This document shows, piece after piece, positions 37,304 to 51,025 of a DNA stretch of 64,000 nucleotides. Source of the stretch: Chrysoperla carnea (taxonomy: Eukaryota; Arthropoda; Insecta; Neuroptera; Chrysopidae). The DNA lies in NCBI RefSeq assembly GCF_905475395.1, contig NC_058340.1:71898181-71962180 (forward strand), given 5' to 3'. The notes under the pieces are model-generated. The model did not search any database. It was not told the origin of the DNA and saw only the letters and a list, made by a program, of their open reading frames with translations. The stretch's first letter is position 1. Every line of letters begins with the position of its first letter. A program made the translations under genes and the position numbers.

Positions 37304-39084
37304 TAACGATTGTGAGTAATTCGTCTGATAATTCGCCTTGGTCTTTTTTTGGTATTTTATATATAACTGACAAGTTGATGGCTTTAAAATACACTTGAAT
37401 AATCTGTATTATGTCAGAAGTTAGGGGCTTTTTTACTAAAATTATAATTTATGTATGATACAGAAGAAACAAAACAAATCAAGAAAATTAAAATTCATTA
37501 AGTACTCTGTCTTGAACTAAGCATTAAATTAAATTAATTTGTACGTGATTTGATTTCTTGTAGCAATTTTGATATAATTTATGGCTTATTGTGGCTAAAT
37601 TTTTATTTGTGGCGTCATGAAAAAAGTTTACTAAAAAATTACGCATGCCATTAAATTTCGTAGAAATACGATTAGCGAAAGTGACAATCAAAACGTAGTA
37701 AGTATTTTAAAAGTAAAATACAAAAAATTAAAAATCCCATAACCAAAAATTTGATTTTTAGATCTTTTTATTGCAATTTATATAATGGTGCAGGCATAGG
37801 GAACATGTGGAATACTTTGTTACAAATATACCTATATGCACCAGAACCCCGTGATTCTTTTGTGCCCAAGGCATCCAAATTATTAAAGACGGCCCAGAAT
37901 CTCTCTAATAGACTAACACTGTGGACTAATAGTTTTTGCTACTGTTGAAATAATTTCAAAACATTATTTTCAAAAAATATTTTTTTAATAAAACACACTT
38001 TTAAAAAAAGTACTTTCGTTTACCAGAAAACCAAATTAAATTTTATGTGAGTAACGAACATTGAAGCTCATTGCTAAGCTCAAGACATTTTCCTGGAGAA
38101 TTATAAAATAAATCTATCTTAAATTTTCCTGGCAAATTTTTCTTAAACCCAATTTATATCATAAAAGTTTTTTGGAAACATCCCATTTCAGTTTGCTTTT
38201 AGAAGGTCGTTAAAAAAATGGGGAAAATCAAGCCAATTTTTATTTAAACATGACATTAAAAAATTAACTTTTAATTTGATTTTGATTGAATTTAATTAAC
38301 AAAAGCTCTTATTTTAAAGAAACCATTACAAAACGTTCAAAACCAGTTTACGAGAATGGGTATTCACGTTTTTAACTGTGTTTGGGAATCCCGTGTTTAT
38401 AAGTAATGATTTCTTCTAAAAAAAAAAAAAAAATAGATATATTTTTTTAAATAATCAATCTGCTTATAATTATAAAAAAATCACAGTAGTTAAAATGCGT
38501 TCACCATTCATTTTTTTTAAACTATAAATGTCTTTTTTAAAGCCTTGCAATATTTCCTAAAATTATTCGATGAATTATATATTTAAAAAATTGTAAAAGT
38601 TATTTGTAAAAACGAAATTTTTATATAAAAGTGATCCTTCAATAAGAAATTTAAGACTTTTGTATTATGGAACCATGTACGATATTGATGTTTACACACT
38701 TGTAAAAGAATAAATTTTTTTTAAATTTTATTTTCAAAAATTCTATAAAGCATAAAAGTTCCAAGAAATTTCTATTTAAAAGTTGACGAGTTTATTCTTT
38801 AAATTGTTTTTCAAGCAGGTATGTAAATGATTTATCATAAATGTTTTATTATATTAACAAATGATTTAATGATTTTTTTTTTTTTTTTTTTTTTTTTAAA
38901 TAAAAAATCATTTTATTTTGCCTACCTTCATATTGTCTTATACAAATATGTGAGTATTTAGAACATTATACAAGGAATTTTATTGGTATTGAATCTATAT
39001 CAGGCATGGGCGAGTTATTTTAAGTCGAAGTCACAATTGTTATAACTTTATTTTAATGCCATTAACTTTATCGTGTGTCTCTAT
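37304..39084. other. Intergenic, no gene seen
   Basis: The open frame at 37751-37948 has a less AT-biased middle (PKASKLLKTAQNL) but no recognisable family. A T-run lies at about 38872-38898. CAGGCATG at 39004 has an inverted partner CATGCCTG near 39694, possibly a decayed hAT-like pair enclosing the repeat at 39085-39489. Confidence 0.4.
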
Positions 39085-39489
39085 TCGCTCCGTGCGTGAA
39101 TTTCGTTTCCATGGTAACGATACACTACTTTAATTATAGAATTGTATGGATGCATATATAATTGTATGGATTGCATTTAAGACTTACATTTAAAATTTAT
39201 TATTATTGTCTCACAAATTTAAATAAATAATGATGATAATTTACATTTGAAAAATAATATTTGTTCAATTTGATTTCTTATTTTCACAATTTTTAATGCA
39301 TTAAGTTTAATTAATTAGTGTTTTTCAATAATTTTAATTTGACATTTCTATTACATTAACATGTAAAGAATTGCAAATTAGTCATAACAGCCCCCTTTAA
39401 CTCAATAATAAATAATAAACCTTTAAAATTTTTCACTTAAAGCGCTGGCATCGATTTTATTGTCCCTACCATGACTACGCACACAACGA
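39085..39489 (-). repeat. Dispersed repeat, copy 2 (inverted)
   Basis: Reverse-oriented copy of 5607-6000, about 33 kb away. It begins TCGCTCCGTGCGTGA and ends CGCACACAACGA. It differs from copy 1 by point changes and a few small indels. Confidence 0.7.
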
Positions 39490-42400
39490 ATATGCAAGTC
39501 CGGATTGCCCATAGAGGAGGAAGCGAGAAGGGTATACGACTCTTCCACCTATCTCAGTTTCTCTAATAGTAATGAGATAGGTAGAAAAAAAATGTTGTCT
39601 CTCTACTCGTAATTTTGGTTGTCACTGGTTAGGGTATCACTGTCTTACTTGTTAGTTACAGAAGTCTGAGTGTCTTCTCTAATCCACGTTTGATCATGCC
39701 TGATTGATCTATATGACGTTCAAAAAAAAATCATTTACTACAGTAAATAACGACACAAAAATAAGTTTTACTTAAAAAAAATACATAATGGCTGAAATGT
39801 TTAGGGGGTGTTTAGGAGCATGTCCTGAGTAGAACCGAATTTTCGTATTCGTGGTGGTGGGGGAAAATGGAACCCCATGTCAATACAGGGGTGAGTTGGA
39901 TTGTATTAGTTATCTTTGTTGAACCCGAAGAACTGAGTTAAATATAATGTAAGAACATGTTGTCTCCCAGCACCTTTTGTTTAAGTTATTTTTTTATTGG
40001 TTAACTACAAAACGAACTATTTGAGATATTTGCCAATAAAGATTAAAACCACCCACTCTGAAGAACTTTAAACCTACGTTAAAGCATCTATAAAATAATC
40101 AATGCAATAAAAAAATTTGTTTAGGATTTTTTTACCTTAAAAAAAACACCCGTTACATAAACGTTGCAGACGTTACATAGAACATCTATGAACGCTGCAC
40201 TGTATACGTTATAACACATATACATATCATATTGCTGTAATAATAAAGTAGGTATCTACATGATATACTAACATTACAACGTTGCAGGTCGTGTGCATAT
40301 TTAATGTCAAATGGGATTCCCAAAACTAATTTCTATGAATTAGATTGATAAACATTTTTTTAAATAAAATTTTTAATACATTCAGCAAACAAATATCGAA
40401 AGCTTTTTTTTTTTTTTATAAATTTATTTTAAATACCGTTAGATATAATTGGAATATAAAAAAAAATTATTTTTTGTGTTTTAAAACTTTTATCATTAGT
40501 GTTCTGAATTCTGATAGCTGATTAAATCGATTTAGATTAGATTCATTAGCGTAACTACGGGTAAGCAACTGCAAAAATCAAAAGTATAAAACATTCCGTT
40601 TACACGCGGAAAAAGTGAATGTTTTTATGGCATATTATCGCATGGATATTGAATAGAAAATTTTTTTAAATAAGAATGTAGAATTAAAAAACGTGTTTCA
40701 TCTTTTGTCCTAAATTTGAAAAATTGGTTTATACGTTACAATAATGTATGATTTTGGGAGCCGCTTAAGGACTGTTCACTCTAAGAATTATCTCTAGCTG
40801 CGCCAATGATTAGATGATTATTTATTTGTTCTTAAAAGTGATAAGGAAATTTTTATTTTCTTAGAAAATAAAATAAGTAAAACCCAGGATCATTACCCCT
40901 CCCCTTTTTGATAGTTGAACCTGTTTCTTCTCTGAATTTCAAATTTATATACTCGCCAATATTATTCACTCAAATACTTATTTATTATTTTTGTTAATTT
41001 ACTAAATTTTTTATACTAATTTAAACATTAAAGTCTTTCGATTATTATTGATCTTTTTTTATGATACAATGGCTTACACTATTAAGACAAATAACTTTTC
41101 AAGTTAATCTTAATTAAAGTTTTACATTATTTCAATACGAGCTATGAATCTATGGTGATTTTTTAAATACCCAAAAAGATTGAGGCTAAATAATCGAAAT
41201 AATCGGAATTCTTTGACATATTCTACTGCGTTCAATTTTGATTTACAATCGAACAAATTAACGTATTCGAAGTCCAACCACAAATCAATAAATCATAATT
41301 GATATCATATTTTTACAATTGATTTTATACACCTATAATAAAACTACGGAAGAAACAAGTTTTTATTATTATTAGCTAATATAAGAAGCTATTTTTAGCT
41401 AACAACAAAATAAATAAAGCTATATAGTTATAAACACACATATTTTCAAAAGAATATCGTTTTGAATGTTAATTTATTTACAAAAACCTTTCCGTAAATA
41501 TAGCTTTTAATATCTAAATATCTATAAAATCTTAACTGGTATGCAATTTTTTGTAATAATATTTATAATATTTTGTATGTTCCTTTGGTATAAACTTTTT
41601 ACACTTGGTCTAAGTATAAAGATATGGTCTTATAATACAATGATAGCAATAACTTTTTCTAAGTACACCAAGTGTTAAAAGTGTGAGCAAAAAGAACATA
41701 CCTATAATTATATTATGTTTTGTATAATCTCTTGTTTTATGTCCTTGATAATAAAAACAGAATTAATTACATATTCATTAATATTATTACCTATATAAGA
41801 TATATAACAGCAATCATAGAATTATTTATTAACCAATGTAATTAATGTAGAAGGCGCATATCGAGAAAATTTTTTGGATGAGACAAAATAAACTTTTCAT
41901 GAACATTTTTAGAGTAAATAATAATTGTACATTTTTCATGCTCTCTGTTACGGGATCTTGCCACATTGGTAAGTTTTTCATCGCCACCTCAGAAACTATT
42001 CGACCAATTGTCAGAAAGACCCGAATTTTTACTTTTTTCGGTTAAAATTACTCTAGAAATTGTTTTTTAACTAAATTTAAGGCAAAGAAATCCCCGTATT
42101 TGATTATTCTTGATTTATATAGTAGTTTTACCACAAAAAGAATAAAAAAGTATAACTAGGGTTATCCAGCCATATTACGTATTATGGCTAGAATACAAAA
42201 TCAATCGTACTCGAAAACCATAGGCCCTAACTCAGAGACACGGTACGGAGTATGATGTAACAAAATTTTGAAATAGTTAAAAACAATTTTATCTTAGATC
42301 ATCTAGGAGTTACCCAGATATATGTGATAAATCAATCAATTTCCTTTGAAAATACGATCAAAAAAACCTAAAATTCCAAATTTGACTTCCGTCCCTGATT

Positions 42401-45400
42401 TCCCCGATGTCCTGATCCCTGATTTCCTCTACTAATAACTTGACAACACTGACAACTACATATCACAAAATATAGATAATATATTGAATGGGTGGCAACA
42501 ACTACTAAGCGCCACTATTTCATCACTTCATCAGAGAAGTTCCCAATAAAAAAATGACTTCTGAGAAAATTGTTAAGCTTAAAACAAGGGCATGACCTTA
42601 TGATGAACTTGTCTTCGGGGTTTAATAAAAAAATCAAATTATTAAACGAGTGATAAGACATAGAGGAAAGCTTGAAATTATAATATTATTTTTTCTTTAT
42701 GAAGACGGAAGATTCCGTAAACACTTACTTCGTAGTAATATGAATTGATAAAAAAATTAAAGCGAAATGTTTAATTTTATCGTAACGATATTATCTTTGA
42801 CAGAACCCCTTAGTGCTGTCGGTACGCTTTTTGAAGAACTCTTCGTATTTCGACTATTGTGAACTAAGTGCCGGATGAAGCATAACTGATTTTATTCGAG
42901 TCGTCATGATTGCAATATTCGTTTTTCATGCCTCCCACGACAAATACCAAATTATTTTCGCCTTTCAAACAATCAAAATTATCCGAAAAATAGAATTTAC
43001 TTGCCAAACTAACCTTCGTATTGAGTCGAAAGTGTTTATGGAAATTTAATTACGGTTACGATCGTCAAATTTGTACAGATTCTATTTTTAGAATAAAGAG
43101 CCAAATATCCACTTTCATCGAAAAATTTATTTCGTGTCAAATGACATATTACAGTGACCAGAAATGTGCAAAGTTTCTACCCAAAAGTGCTGTCTGTTTC
43201 ACAGGTAGCCATCTAAAATAAATATAGATATCTATGGAGAAAAATATAATGTACAGTCAATTTGTGAAGTGAAGAAAAATTTTTTCATAATAGAGATAAA
43301 ACAAATTTTTTTGCAAAACGCGAAACAAGTTTTTATCAATGAATTATTCTTATAGAATAATTATAGTACATATACATAGTTTTCGAGTCCTTCACGCCAC
43401 AATTTTATGCATAATTATAAAAATAATTAATTTTATTTAATAAAGTTTTTTTTTTTTTTTTTTTTGTTCTATCTTATTATTTATTAATGAAACACATATT
43501 ATTCTGAATTGGAATTATTTTATTTTTATGTTAAGAGGAAAAAAAATATTTAGATTTACTCAAATATTTTAAACCATTCATTAGTTCTAATCATTTTCAT
43601 TCATATTTTTAACATCGTGTTTGTAAAAATTAAGTCACGTGTTTGAATTTAATTTTTTTCTTCTTTGGCTAGCTAATAACCTTACAAATTCAACGGAACT
43701 AATTTAATTGTATTCTTACATGAAATTCTTAGCAACTGTCTGAGCTAATAATTCCTTAGACGGATTTAAAGGAACTCAAATCGACACGTCTCTATTCTTG
43801 AAGATCGGTCTTTGTGCTGGCGTAATAAGACAATATATGCTAAAGGAATACAAAACGGGGCGTTCTTAATATATTTGCAGGCATGTAACTTTGATATTCT
43901 TGGTCTTTCTGGGTTCTGTCAGGGCTCATTTTTAGGGGTATATGGACGTGAGCGCTATTTCAATATACCCTAAGACTCAAAGTATTGCCATGGTTATCAG
44001 AAATTGAAGACTATTTGTAAAAGTAAAAAAAGTTCAATCAGCCTACAAAAGTTCAAATGTTTGTTCTGGCGAACCGAACCACATGTGCCACGTTCCTTTT
44101 ATGAAAATTGTACACTCTCTTTTCCACCACTTTTCTTTTTCAAGTCGATGTGCGTAGAATAGTCGCACGATTTTTCGTTGTCGTGATATAACGATTTCAT
44201 CCCGCAAATTGTTTTAAATTTTCTTTCAAATAAAAATTATTTTTACTATATCTTTTATGAAGTTATTTATTTAATTTTAGTTTTAAGTCCTATCATTTTA
44301 AAAGAAAACTCTTTATATAGAAATTAATTTGAAACATGTGCAAATAATGTTTTAAGCTTCCAATTTGCCTTCAAGAATAGCCATTCAAATCAAAGAGAAA
44401 AATGCATAATCTCGATTTGGATTAATCATGCTTTACAAAATATAAATATGTCCTCAAAAACATAAGCAAATCTGAAATTAATTGAATGATCTGATGAAAA
44501 GTCCTTGATAGAAGATTTCTGCCCATTAAAAAATTATTAAAAAAGTCAAATATAAAAAATTTTTGCATAAACTCATATTCGAAGATAACATATCCCTGTA
44601 GCTGTTTTGGGAATCTCTCAGCTCAAGCTTAAAAATGATCAAATCAACAGAATTCAATTAACGAGGTTAAAATAGCTGATAAAATCTCCTCAAAATATCC
44701 ACTCCAAAGTACCTTTCGTGAAATAACAAAACGAACGTCAAAGTATGAATTTTATTATCGAATTAATTATATAAAACAGAAGTCAAAAATTAATCTTGAA
44801 CTTATGAAAAAATTAAAAATAGGCAAGGCATTAATATACCCATTTATATATATAGATTTTGAAATTCATTGAAAATTCTATAAAACAAGTTAATTATAAT
44901 TATAATAAATGTCAATTAAAAAACCATCCATTAATAAAAAAATAAAAAAAACTAGCTATTTGGTTTTTATTTTTCGCGTCCACTTTGAATCAAAATTTAT
45001 TTAAATAAACAAATTAATATCTAATACATGTACAACATTTTAAAGTTAATTTTTTTTTATTTTCAACAGCTACAAATTATATAGTTTTGTTATAAAAAAT
45101 AAATAAATAAATAAAACTTTTCAATATGATGGAATTCACAGGTGAGTGCTATTTAATATGAGTGAATACCTGGCTGCTTGATAAACAAAGTTGCTTATAA
45201 TATTTTTTTATTCTTTTATATGCTGTGAATTACTTTAATTATGTTATGGGAATCACAGCGAATACCTGCGAGTACCTGTTTCTTAAGGTATGCGTATATA
45301 GGCCTTGAAGCCTTAATGAATATTTAGTCGATATTCGATACACTTATCAAACCGCCCATTTAAATTTTTTGTACACTAAATGAAGAAAAATGGTTCTGAA

Positions 45401-46517
45401 ATGAAATAAAAAATCCCAGAGCAATGCGATTGGCATAGAAAAAAACACTATAAATATATTACTCCACATAAAAGACCTGATAAGAAATATAATCGAACCT
45501 TGGCCAAGATAAAAATTGGAATGTCGGTAAACTGCCTAAATTATGTGGAAATTATTATTGGATATAAGGAAATTATTATTTTCAATCGTTAAAAGACTTT
45601 ATTCTAAGGAAACGACAATCAACTTGATGTATGTATCAAGACCCACTCGAAGGTATATTCCAAGGAGTTTTAATACAAGAAAATTCTATACTGATTCTAA
45701 AAAGAAAATAAACTTTTCATGGTAGAAACTCACAACTAGAATTCGAAATTCACCAAATAATGTTTTTGATCTCCATTACATAAGGTTTCGATAACGTGTT
45801 ATTTTGGGCGAAAATACAAAAGAATACAAAATAAATTTTCTTAAATGCATTTTATTCCCGAAAATGATTAAATATAAATCTTAAATCTAAAAAAGGAACA
45901 ATCAAATCAAATTCGTTACCATCACTCAATACTTTTATTTCTTTTTGCACGTTACCTACCTACGTATCCCCTCTAATCCACATAGAATAAAGCTGTTTTT
46001 AAATCCTATAAATATTCTAATTAAAATGAGGCATCTTTATACTTTAAATTCACCGTAGTTGAGAAACGTCTCAAGAGGTGATATAGCAATCTACATTTTT
46101 CTATTTTCTCAGCCATCATCTTCTCCGAGAATATTTTTTAGCCCTTTTTAATAATTACTTTCTTATGGTAGACACAAAAAAAAAGCAATAAACGTCAAGG
46201 GCCAATTTTTATATTAAAAAAAAAAAAAATTGTCCAATCGTAAGTAAGTTTTCGAAGAAAACTTGAATACAAATTATCATAAACTATTAATGTTTTTTAG
46301 GGGGATTCTAACAATCAGTGCCAGCCAGAGCAGAATCATTTTTTCAGGCTAAGGACTTGTTTATAATTGTAGAGTTCTAGGTAACGATTCGAAAAAGCTG
46401 CACACTCAAGTTCCATAACTTTTGATCGTTCAAAATGAAATGAGATTGAATAAGAAAGATTGCCAATGTATATGTATATCTAAATATTTCTCATTTCATT
46501 TTAAGCGACCAAATTAA
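39490..46517. other. Long intergenic stretch, no gene supported
   Basis: Repeat traces near 42000-42060 (288-bp family). A less AT-rich patch at 42780-43220 and another at 43760-44200 have no coherent frame. T-runs near 40405 and 43450. This region would also be the 3' flank of the orphan exon. Confidence 0.5.
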
Positions 46518-46706
46518 CTATACCATAGTGTTTTTTACGAATTGAGGTACGCTTTTATCTAAAGTTTTATTGCTACTTGCAGCTGATATTAACATATCAT
46601 TATAACTAACTTCTAAACACTTTTTCGTATCAATTTTTAATTTTGACATTAATTCTTTTAAAATTTGGTGACCTTCTTCAATCGATTGCGTGGCATCAAG
46701 GACAGT
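46518..46706 (-). CDS. Orphan 3'-terminal coding exon of an unidentified gene
   Basis: A 189-nt open frame, phase 0, directly follows a TTTTTTTCAG acceptor preceded by more than 50 bases of almost pure pyrimidine on this strand (the A-rich run at 46710-46764 on +). It encodes 62 residues starting TVLDATQSIEEGHQILKELM and ending VPQFVKNTMV, then TAG. The other two frames are stopped at once. The first half is amphipathic and Lys/Glu-rich, as in a helix or coiled coil. I do not recognise the family. Upstream exons should lie at higher coordinates; a nearby donor-like site at about 46912 fails because its frame contains a stop. Alternatives are a decayed exon or a gene whose other exons lie beyond the window. 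Confidence 0.5.
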   Translation of the reverse strand, partial: TVLDATQSIEEGHQILKELMSKLKIDTKKCLEVSYNDMLISAASSNKTLDKSVPQFVKNTMV

Positions 46707-46709
46707 CTG

Positions 46710-46732
46710 AAAAAAAAGAAAAAAAAAAAAAA

Positions 46733-46764
<32 letters not shown>
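46710..46764 (+). repeat. A-rich low-complexity tract
   Basis: More than 50 bases of nearly uninterrupted A. On the opposite strand it is the polypyrimidine tract of the orphan exon's acceptor. Confidence 0.9.
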
Positions 46765-46765
<1 letters not shown>

Positions 46766-47032
46766 AAGCATAAAAATAATTATAGTATACAGCAAGTTAT
46801 TATAAGAAAATCTGGTTTAAAGCGGTTTTGAAAAAAAAGAAACCGATTTTATTATGATTTTGAAAATGGTGAATTATTATTCAAATATCGATATTGGAAA
46901 ATGTTAAAGTTACCTGTACTGATTAACTAGAATCAACTCTTCGTTGAGAGAAAAAATTTGTAGATTAGGAATTGGTAAAAAATCATAAAAAACAAATAAA
47001 GAATAAAGCTAGAAATATGGGATTGTAAGAGG

Positions 47033-47350
47033 CCAGTATAGGTACTTCTTTTGCAACGGTATGGAAGGTCGATTGTTTTTACCATAAGCATGTTTCGAGG
47101 GGTTATTTCTTTTATAATTTACCAGGCCTTAGCTTTTACGTGATCCAACGTAGCAGGTTTGTTGATATAGACGCCACTCTTAAGAAAACACCCCTCAAAA
47201 AATCCAATGGCGTATTTCTGGCTGAACGCACGCTACGATATTACACATGTCTTACCGTTCCCTCGAAGTAATGCACAATGATGCGAATTGTTCGCTCACT
47301 TGGACGATTAAAGTGGTCATAATCTTCCCCGAAATATCTATACACAGTTC
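47033..47350 (-). pseudogene. Mariner-like transposase relic with internal deletion
   Basis: On the - strand, YRYFGEDYDHFNRPSERTIR and the residues after it match the N-terminal helix-turn-helix (DUF4817) of insect mariner-like transposases. About 60 bp later another frame reads FLKSGVYINKPATLDHVKAK followed by a stop and IIKEI, which matches the C-terminal end of the same family (usual form LKSRVYxNKPATLxxLK). The catalytic DD[E/D] core that should lie between is missing. Frameshifts and stops show an old, dead copy. It lies just upstream of the orphan exon's acceptor. Confidence 0.65.
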
Positions 47351-50275
47351 TTACAGAATTGTTATTCTAATTTCCACAGCATTCTAATTTACAGAGTGGT
47401 AAACATAGGAAATGAAATTGGATCACTAGATATATGTTTCAACAATCATAATTCCAAAATTTCGACATTCTATGGCTAATAAGATATGCACAGATTTCAA
47501 CTCGAAACTAGTCCGAATTTTTTGAGAAATTGACTCTTTCTGCCATGTACATGGCAGTAAAAAGTAAAAGGATCAACTAAAAAGCCAAGTGGAGAGGTTA
47601 GGAATTTGAACTTTTAATACATTTTAATTATAAAGGTTTGTTTTTCAGCTTTATTAAATTTGACCTATAAAATTGGTTTGTGAATTCAAAAAAAGAATTT
47701 TATGATTACAATATCGCACTGTGAAATGACGTGACCGAGGGTAAAATATATACGCAGCTTGCAGATATATTGATAACATCTTCGAAATTCCCATCATTTT
47801 AGTGATAATAAGTACATTACACACTTCTATTTTTAGATAAAATTCATCGATATCAATGTTTACAATTATAATAAAATGTATCAAAAATTATTTAATAACA
47901 TGCAAATTAGCTCCAATTTTGTTAATAATATCACAAAATTGGGGTTATCATTCATATTTTTTTTAACGAACCTATCAATCAAATTTTATAAACAATTTAG
48001 AATTCATTTAAAAGCGTGGTAGCAGACGTGGTGGATATGGTTTTTATGAACCACACCCAATAACTTTCTGAATTAGTAAATTAATTATGTATTACTCTTT
48101 ACCTTTGGTATCTTAGACCTTTTTACAAGCTTTTATTTAGTTTCACTTATCCCGTTGCCTGTCTGTAATCAAATCTTGCAAGTCAAATTTGATCCACTTC
48201 CCGGTTTCCGATTGAGGTGAAATTTTGCATGTAGATTTAGTTTGGATGACAATCCATGGTAAGGTTATGGCGTCTTGATTTTCCCATCGCTTCCACCATA
48301 TTTGATATATATACTTTTTTTTTAAATTATTAATTTGAATAAAAATACTTTTAATAAAAATACTTTTTAAAGAACAAGTTTTTATTGTGCTAAAAAGTAG
48401 AAAATAATTTTATCTATGAGTCACTCATACCCGTATCTATTTGTAAAAGCTTGAGGCACGAAACTTACAAATATGATTCCGAAATGGTAAACTTTTTATT
48501 TCGTTTTTCGAAGTAAAAACAATAACATTCTATCAAAAAGTTTATAACAAAAAAAAAGTTAAGATTGGATTTTTTATAATCAAACAGGGAATACCCAATA
48601 ACTATAAATAAATTTTTAAAAAACAACACTTGTAATTTAATCTACTTCTTGTGGGTTATTTTCTTTTCAATATAAACAAACAAGTGAGTACTATGATTTA
48701 TTATACATTTTTTAATAGTTTTACACCTGCCTCGGGACGCCCTAAAAAGATCACACGGGTTTATTTGATATTTCCCACATTATTTTTGGTTATTTTATTA
48801 TTTGATTGGGAAAATCCCTCGAATTTTTATGTAGTTATCAACAAAGAGTAACGGAAACAGAATCACGAAATATAGATAGCGTGTTTCATTCTGGGTCAAA
48901 TTCTCAGACTGTTTAAATATCGAAAAATTAAGAAACGATTTGTGAGTTCAGTATCAGAACACTTTCTAAGGAAATAATCCGGTACAATCAGACAAAATAA
49001 AATGATTGATAGAATACCGGATTTCAAGGCTGCCAAACCTTAGATACAAAAAGTTCTTTATTCCTACCGAAATTCAATAACGAAAGACATCTCCGAAATT
49101 CAGTTATCAAATAAACTCTTTAAAACCTTACCAGCTCTTATACGATTTCAATCCATTTCACACCCTTTCAAGAGTGAGAGTCCTACCATTAATTGGGCCA
49201 TTCTATTTAGGCCATTCAGAATGGTTGACTATCAAAGACTGTGATCGGGATCTGTTTATTTGAAATCCAAAAGAAATCGGCATCAAATTAGTTAATAAAT
49301 TTTTAAATGGTCGAACGGCAGAATAGCCATAGCTATAGCTGAAGTAATACGTACACACCTCTAAAATCCCCGAAGAAATTGTTATATGAAGAAGTTCAAT
49401 CTTGTTGTTATTAAAGAGCTATCAGTGAGATATAGGGTCCAAAAGGCTGGTGTCTGAGACTTGGGTTTTTGAAAAAGATTATCAAAAATGTAAATATTAT
49501 TGCAATAACAAAAAAATGATAAAATTAATTAAAATTTGTGAAAAACTCATGAATATTTGAAAAATATAAAGCATTTCAATAAAGTTTTCCCAGAGCCCTT
49601 AGGCAAAATGTTTTATGACTTTGGGGAGTTTAAAAAATATTACTATAAAAAATAATATTTATAAAAAAAAAAAAAAAATTATTAAACTTTGTTTATTATG
49701 CGTACATAGACTGCAAAGAAAATGAGACATCATTAAAATGAAAATGTTTATATGATTTTCATGAGTTTATTACATTAAAATTGAACCTTATGATTACTAA
49801 AATTATCACAGATATAGGTTGTTCAAAACGAAGAGAGACCGATTATATATAAGATTAAAGTATATAAGTTAAAGATATGATATAGATAAGTTAAAGATAA
49901 GATTAGAGAGATTTTTGCTTAAAAAAGTTTTCATCCAAATCCACCAAATAGATTTTAAGTTTAACTCTTTCAAACATACAATTAAATATAACATAAATGC
50001 TTTAATGTAAGAGTGCTTTTAATATTTTAAATTTTGGTCCATTTTCTTTGACTATAAGTATAATTATTTGCTAGATAAATTGTACGCAATATTAAATTGC
50101 ATTTCTACTATTGAACAACCTTGAACTAAACAGGCAACATTTATAATAATATCATGAATAAAAGTGGTGGGGGAAATTACTTAAAAAATAAACAAAAAAA
50201 CTAATATTAATAATAAACATAAAATAAAAATAATTTGTTATTTTTTTAAACCAGTTGTAAGATAAATTATACTGT
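47351..50275. other. Intergenic apart from the repeat at 48119-48465
   Basis: No exon with good splice sites was recognised here for the orphan gene at 46518-46706. An A-run lies at about 49660-49680. Confidence 0.4.
48119..48465 (-). repeat. Dispersed repeat with CGGTTTCCGATTG motif, copy A
   Basis: Contains CCACTTCCCGGTTTCCGATT, CCATCGCTTCCACCATATTT and CTATGAGTCACTCATACCCG. It matches 51190-51513 in inverted orientation. Non-coding. Confidence 0.65.
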
Positions 50276-50506
50276 TTGTAAACTATATCGTTAGCCATTG
50301 ATAATATATGAAGTAAGAAGAGTTCTTATGGACGTTCTTATATCAATTGAAGTTGTACACATACAATACCAATCACACACAGTAACACATAAATATATAA
50401 CACCATAACACACAGTATACATTCCCTCTTTGTTTTATACATAATAACGTCCATAAAAACTATTCTTACTTGATATATTTTATATGCCTAACGAGGTAGC
50501 TTACAA
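50276..50506. mobile_element. MITE copy 2 of the same family
   Basis: Shares TTGTAAAC, ATATCGTTAGCCATTGAT, the central CCAATCACACACAGTAACAC block and the closing TAGCTTACAAT with the copy at 2872-3120, in the same orientation, with substitutions and small indels. Confidence 0.75.
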
Positions 50507-50702
50507 TCATTATATGTTGTTTTTGTACCCGTGTATAGTGTAAATAAAAAAGGAAAGCTTTATAGCACTTTAATAGCATTTTCCCTCTCTACTTGAACTC
50601 CCGGTGTAGTATATCGATACAAAAAGAACAAGCATAAGAAGAGAGGTGATGTGTTTAATTCTGACTGACCCATCTCAACTACCATAGTCAGAAAAATAAA
50701 TG

Positions 50703-50733
50703 GTACACACACACACACACACAAACACACAAA
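50703..50733 (+). repeat. CA microsatellite
   Basis: About ten CA units with two interruptions. Confidence 0.9.
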
Positions 50734-51025
50734 CCTGGTGATAATATTGCATCACCTTTTACAACCTCCACGAGTACACATCGTGGATACCTGCTAAATA
50801 CTATTTTTATGATTATTAATTTATAGATTCTCAAGATGATGAAATCCAAAGGAAAGACTTCGACAAACATATTGGAACATATGACCGGTGTTGGATTGAG
50901 ATTATTTTTCGTTTAGTAAAGATTAATTTCCCACCCACCAAATTGTTTTACAAAAATTATAAATGGATAATTCTATTCTAACTGTTACTTTTTTGTTTAA
51001 AACTGTTTTTGTTTAATTTTGTTTA

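Noticed and set aside
39004..39701. CAGGCATG...CATGCCTG as ends of a hAT element
   Set aside because: Only 8 bp of inverted match, and the similar flanking words (ATCTATAT) are not adjacent to both ends.
43021..43221. 66-codon + strand open frame
   Set aside because: No recognisable motif, and splice signals do not define it.
46880..46930. Upstream exon of the orphan gene with donor near 46912
   Set aside because: The phase required by the terminal exon puts a TAA a few codons before the donor.
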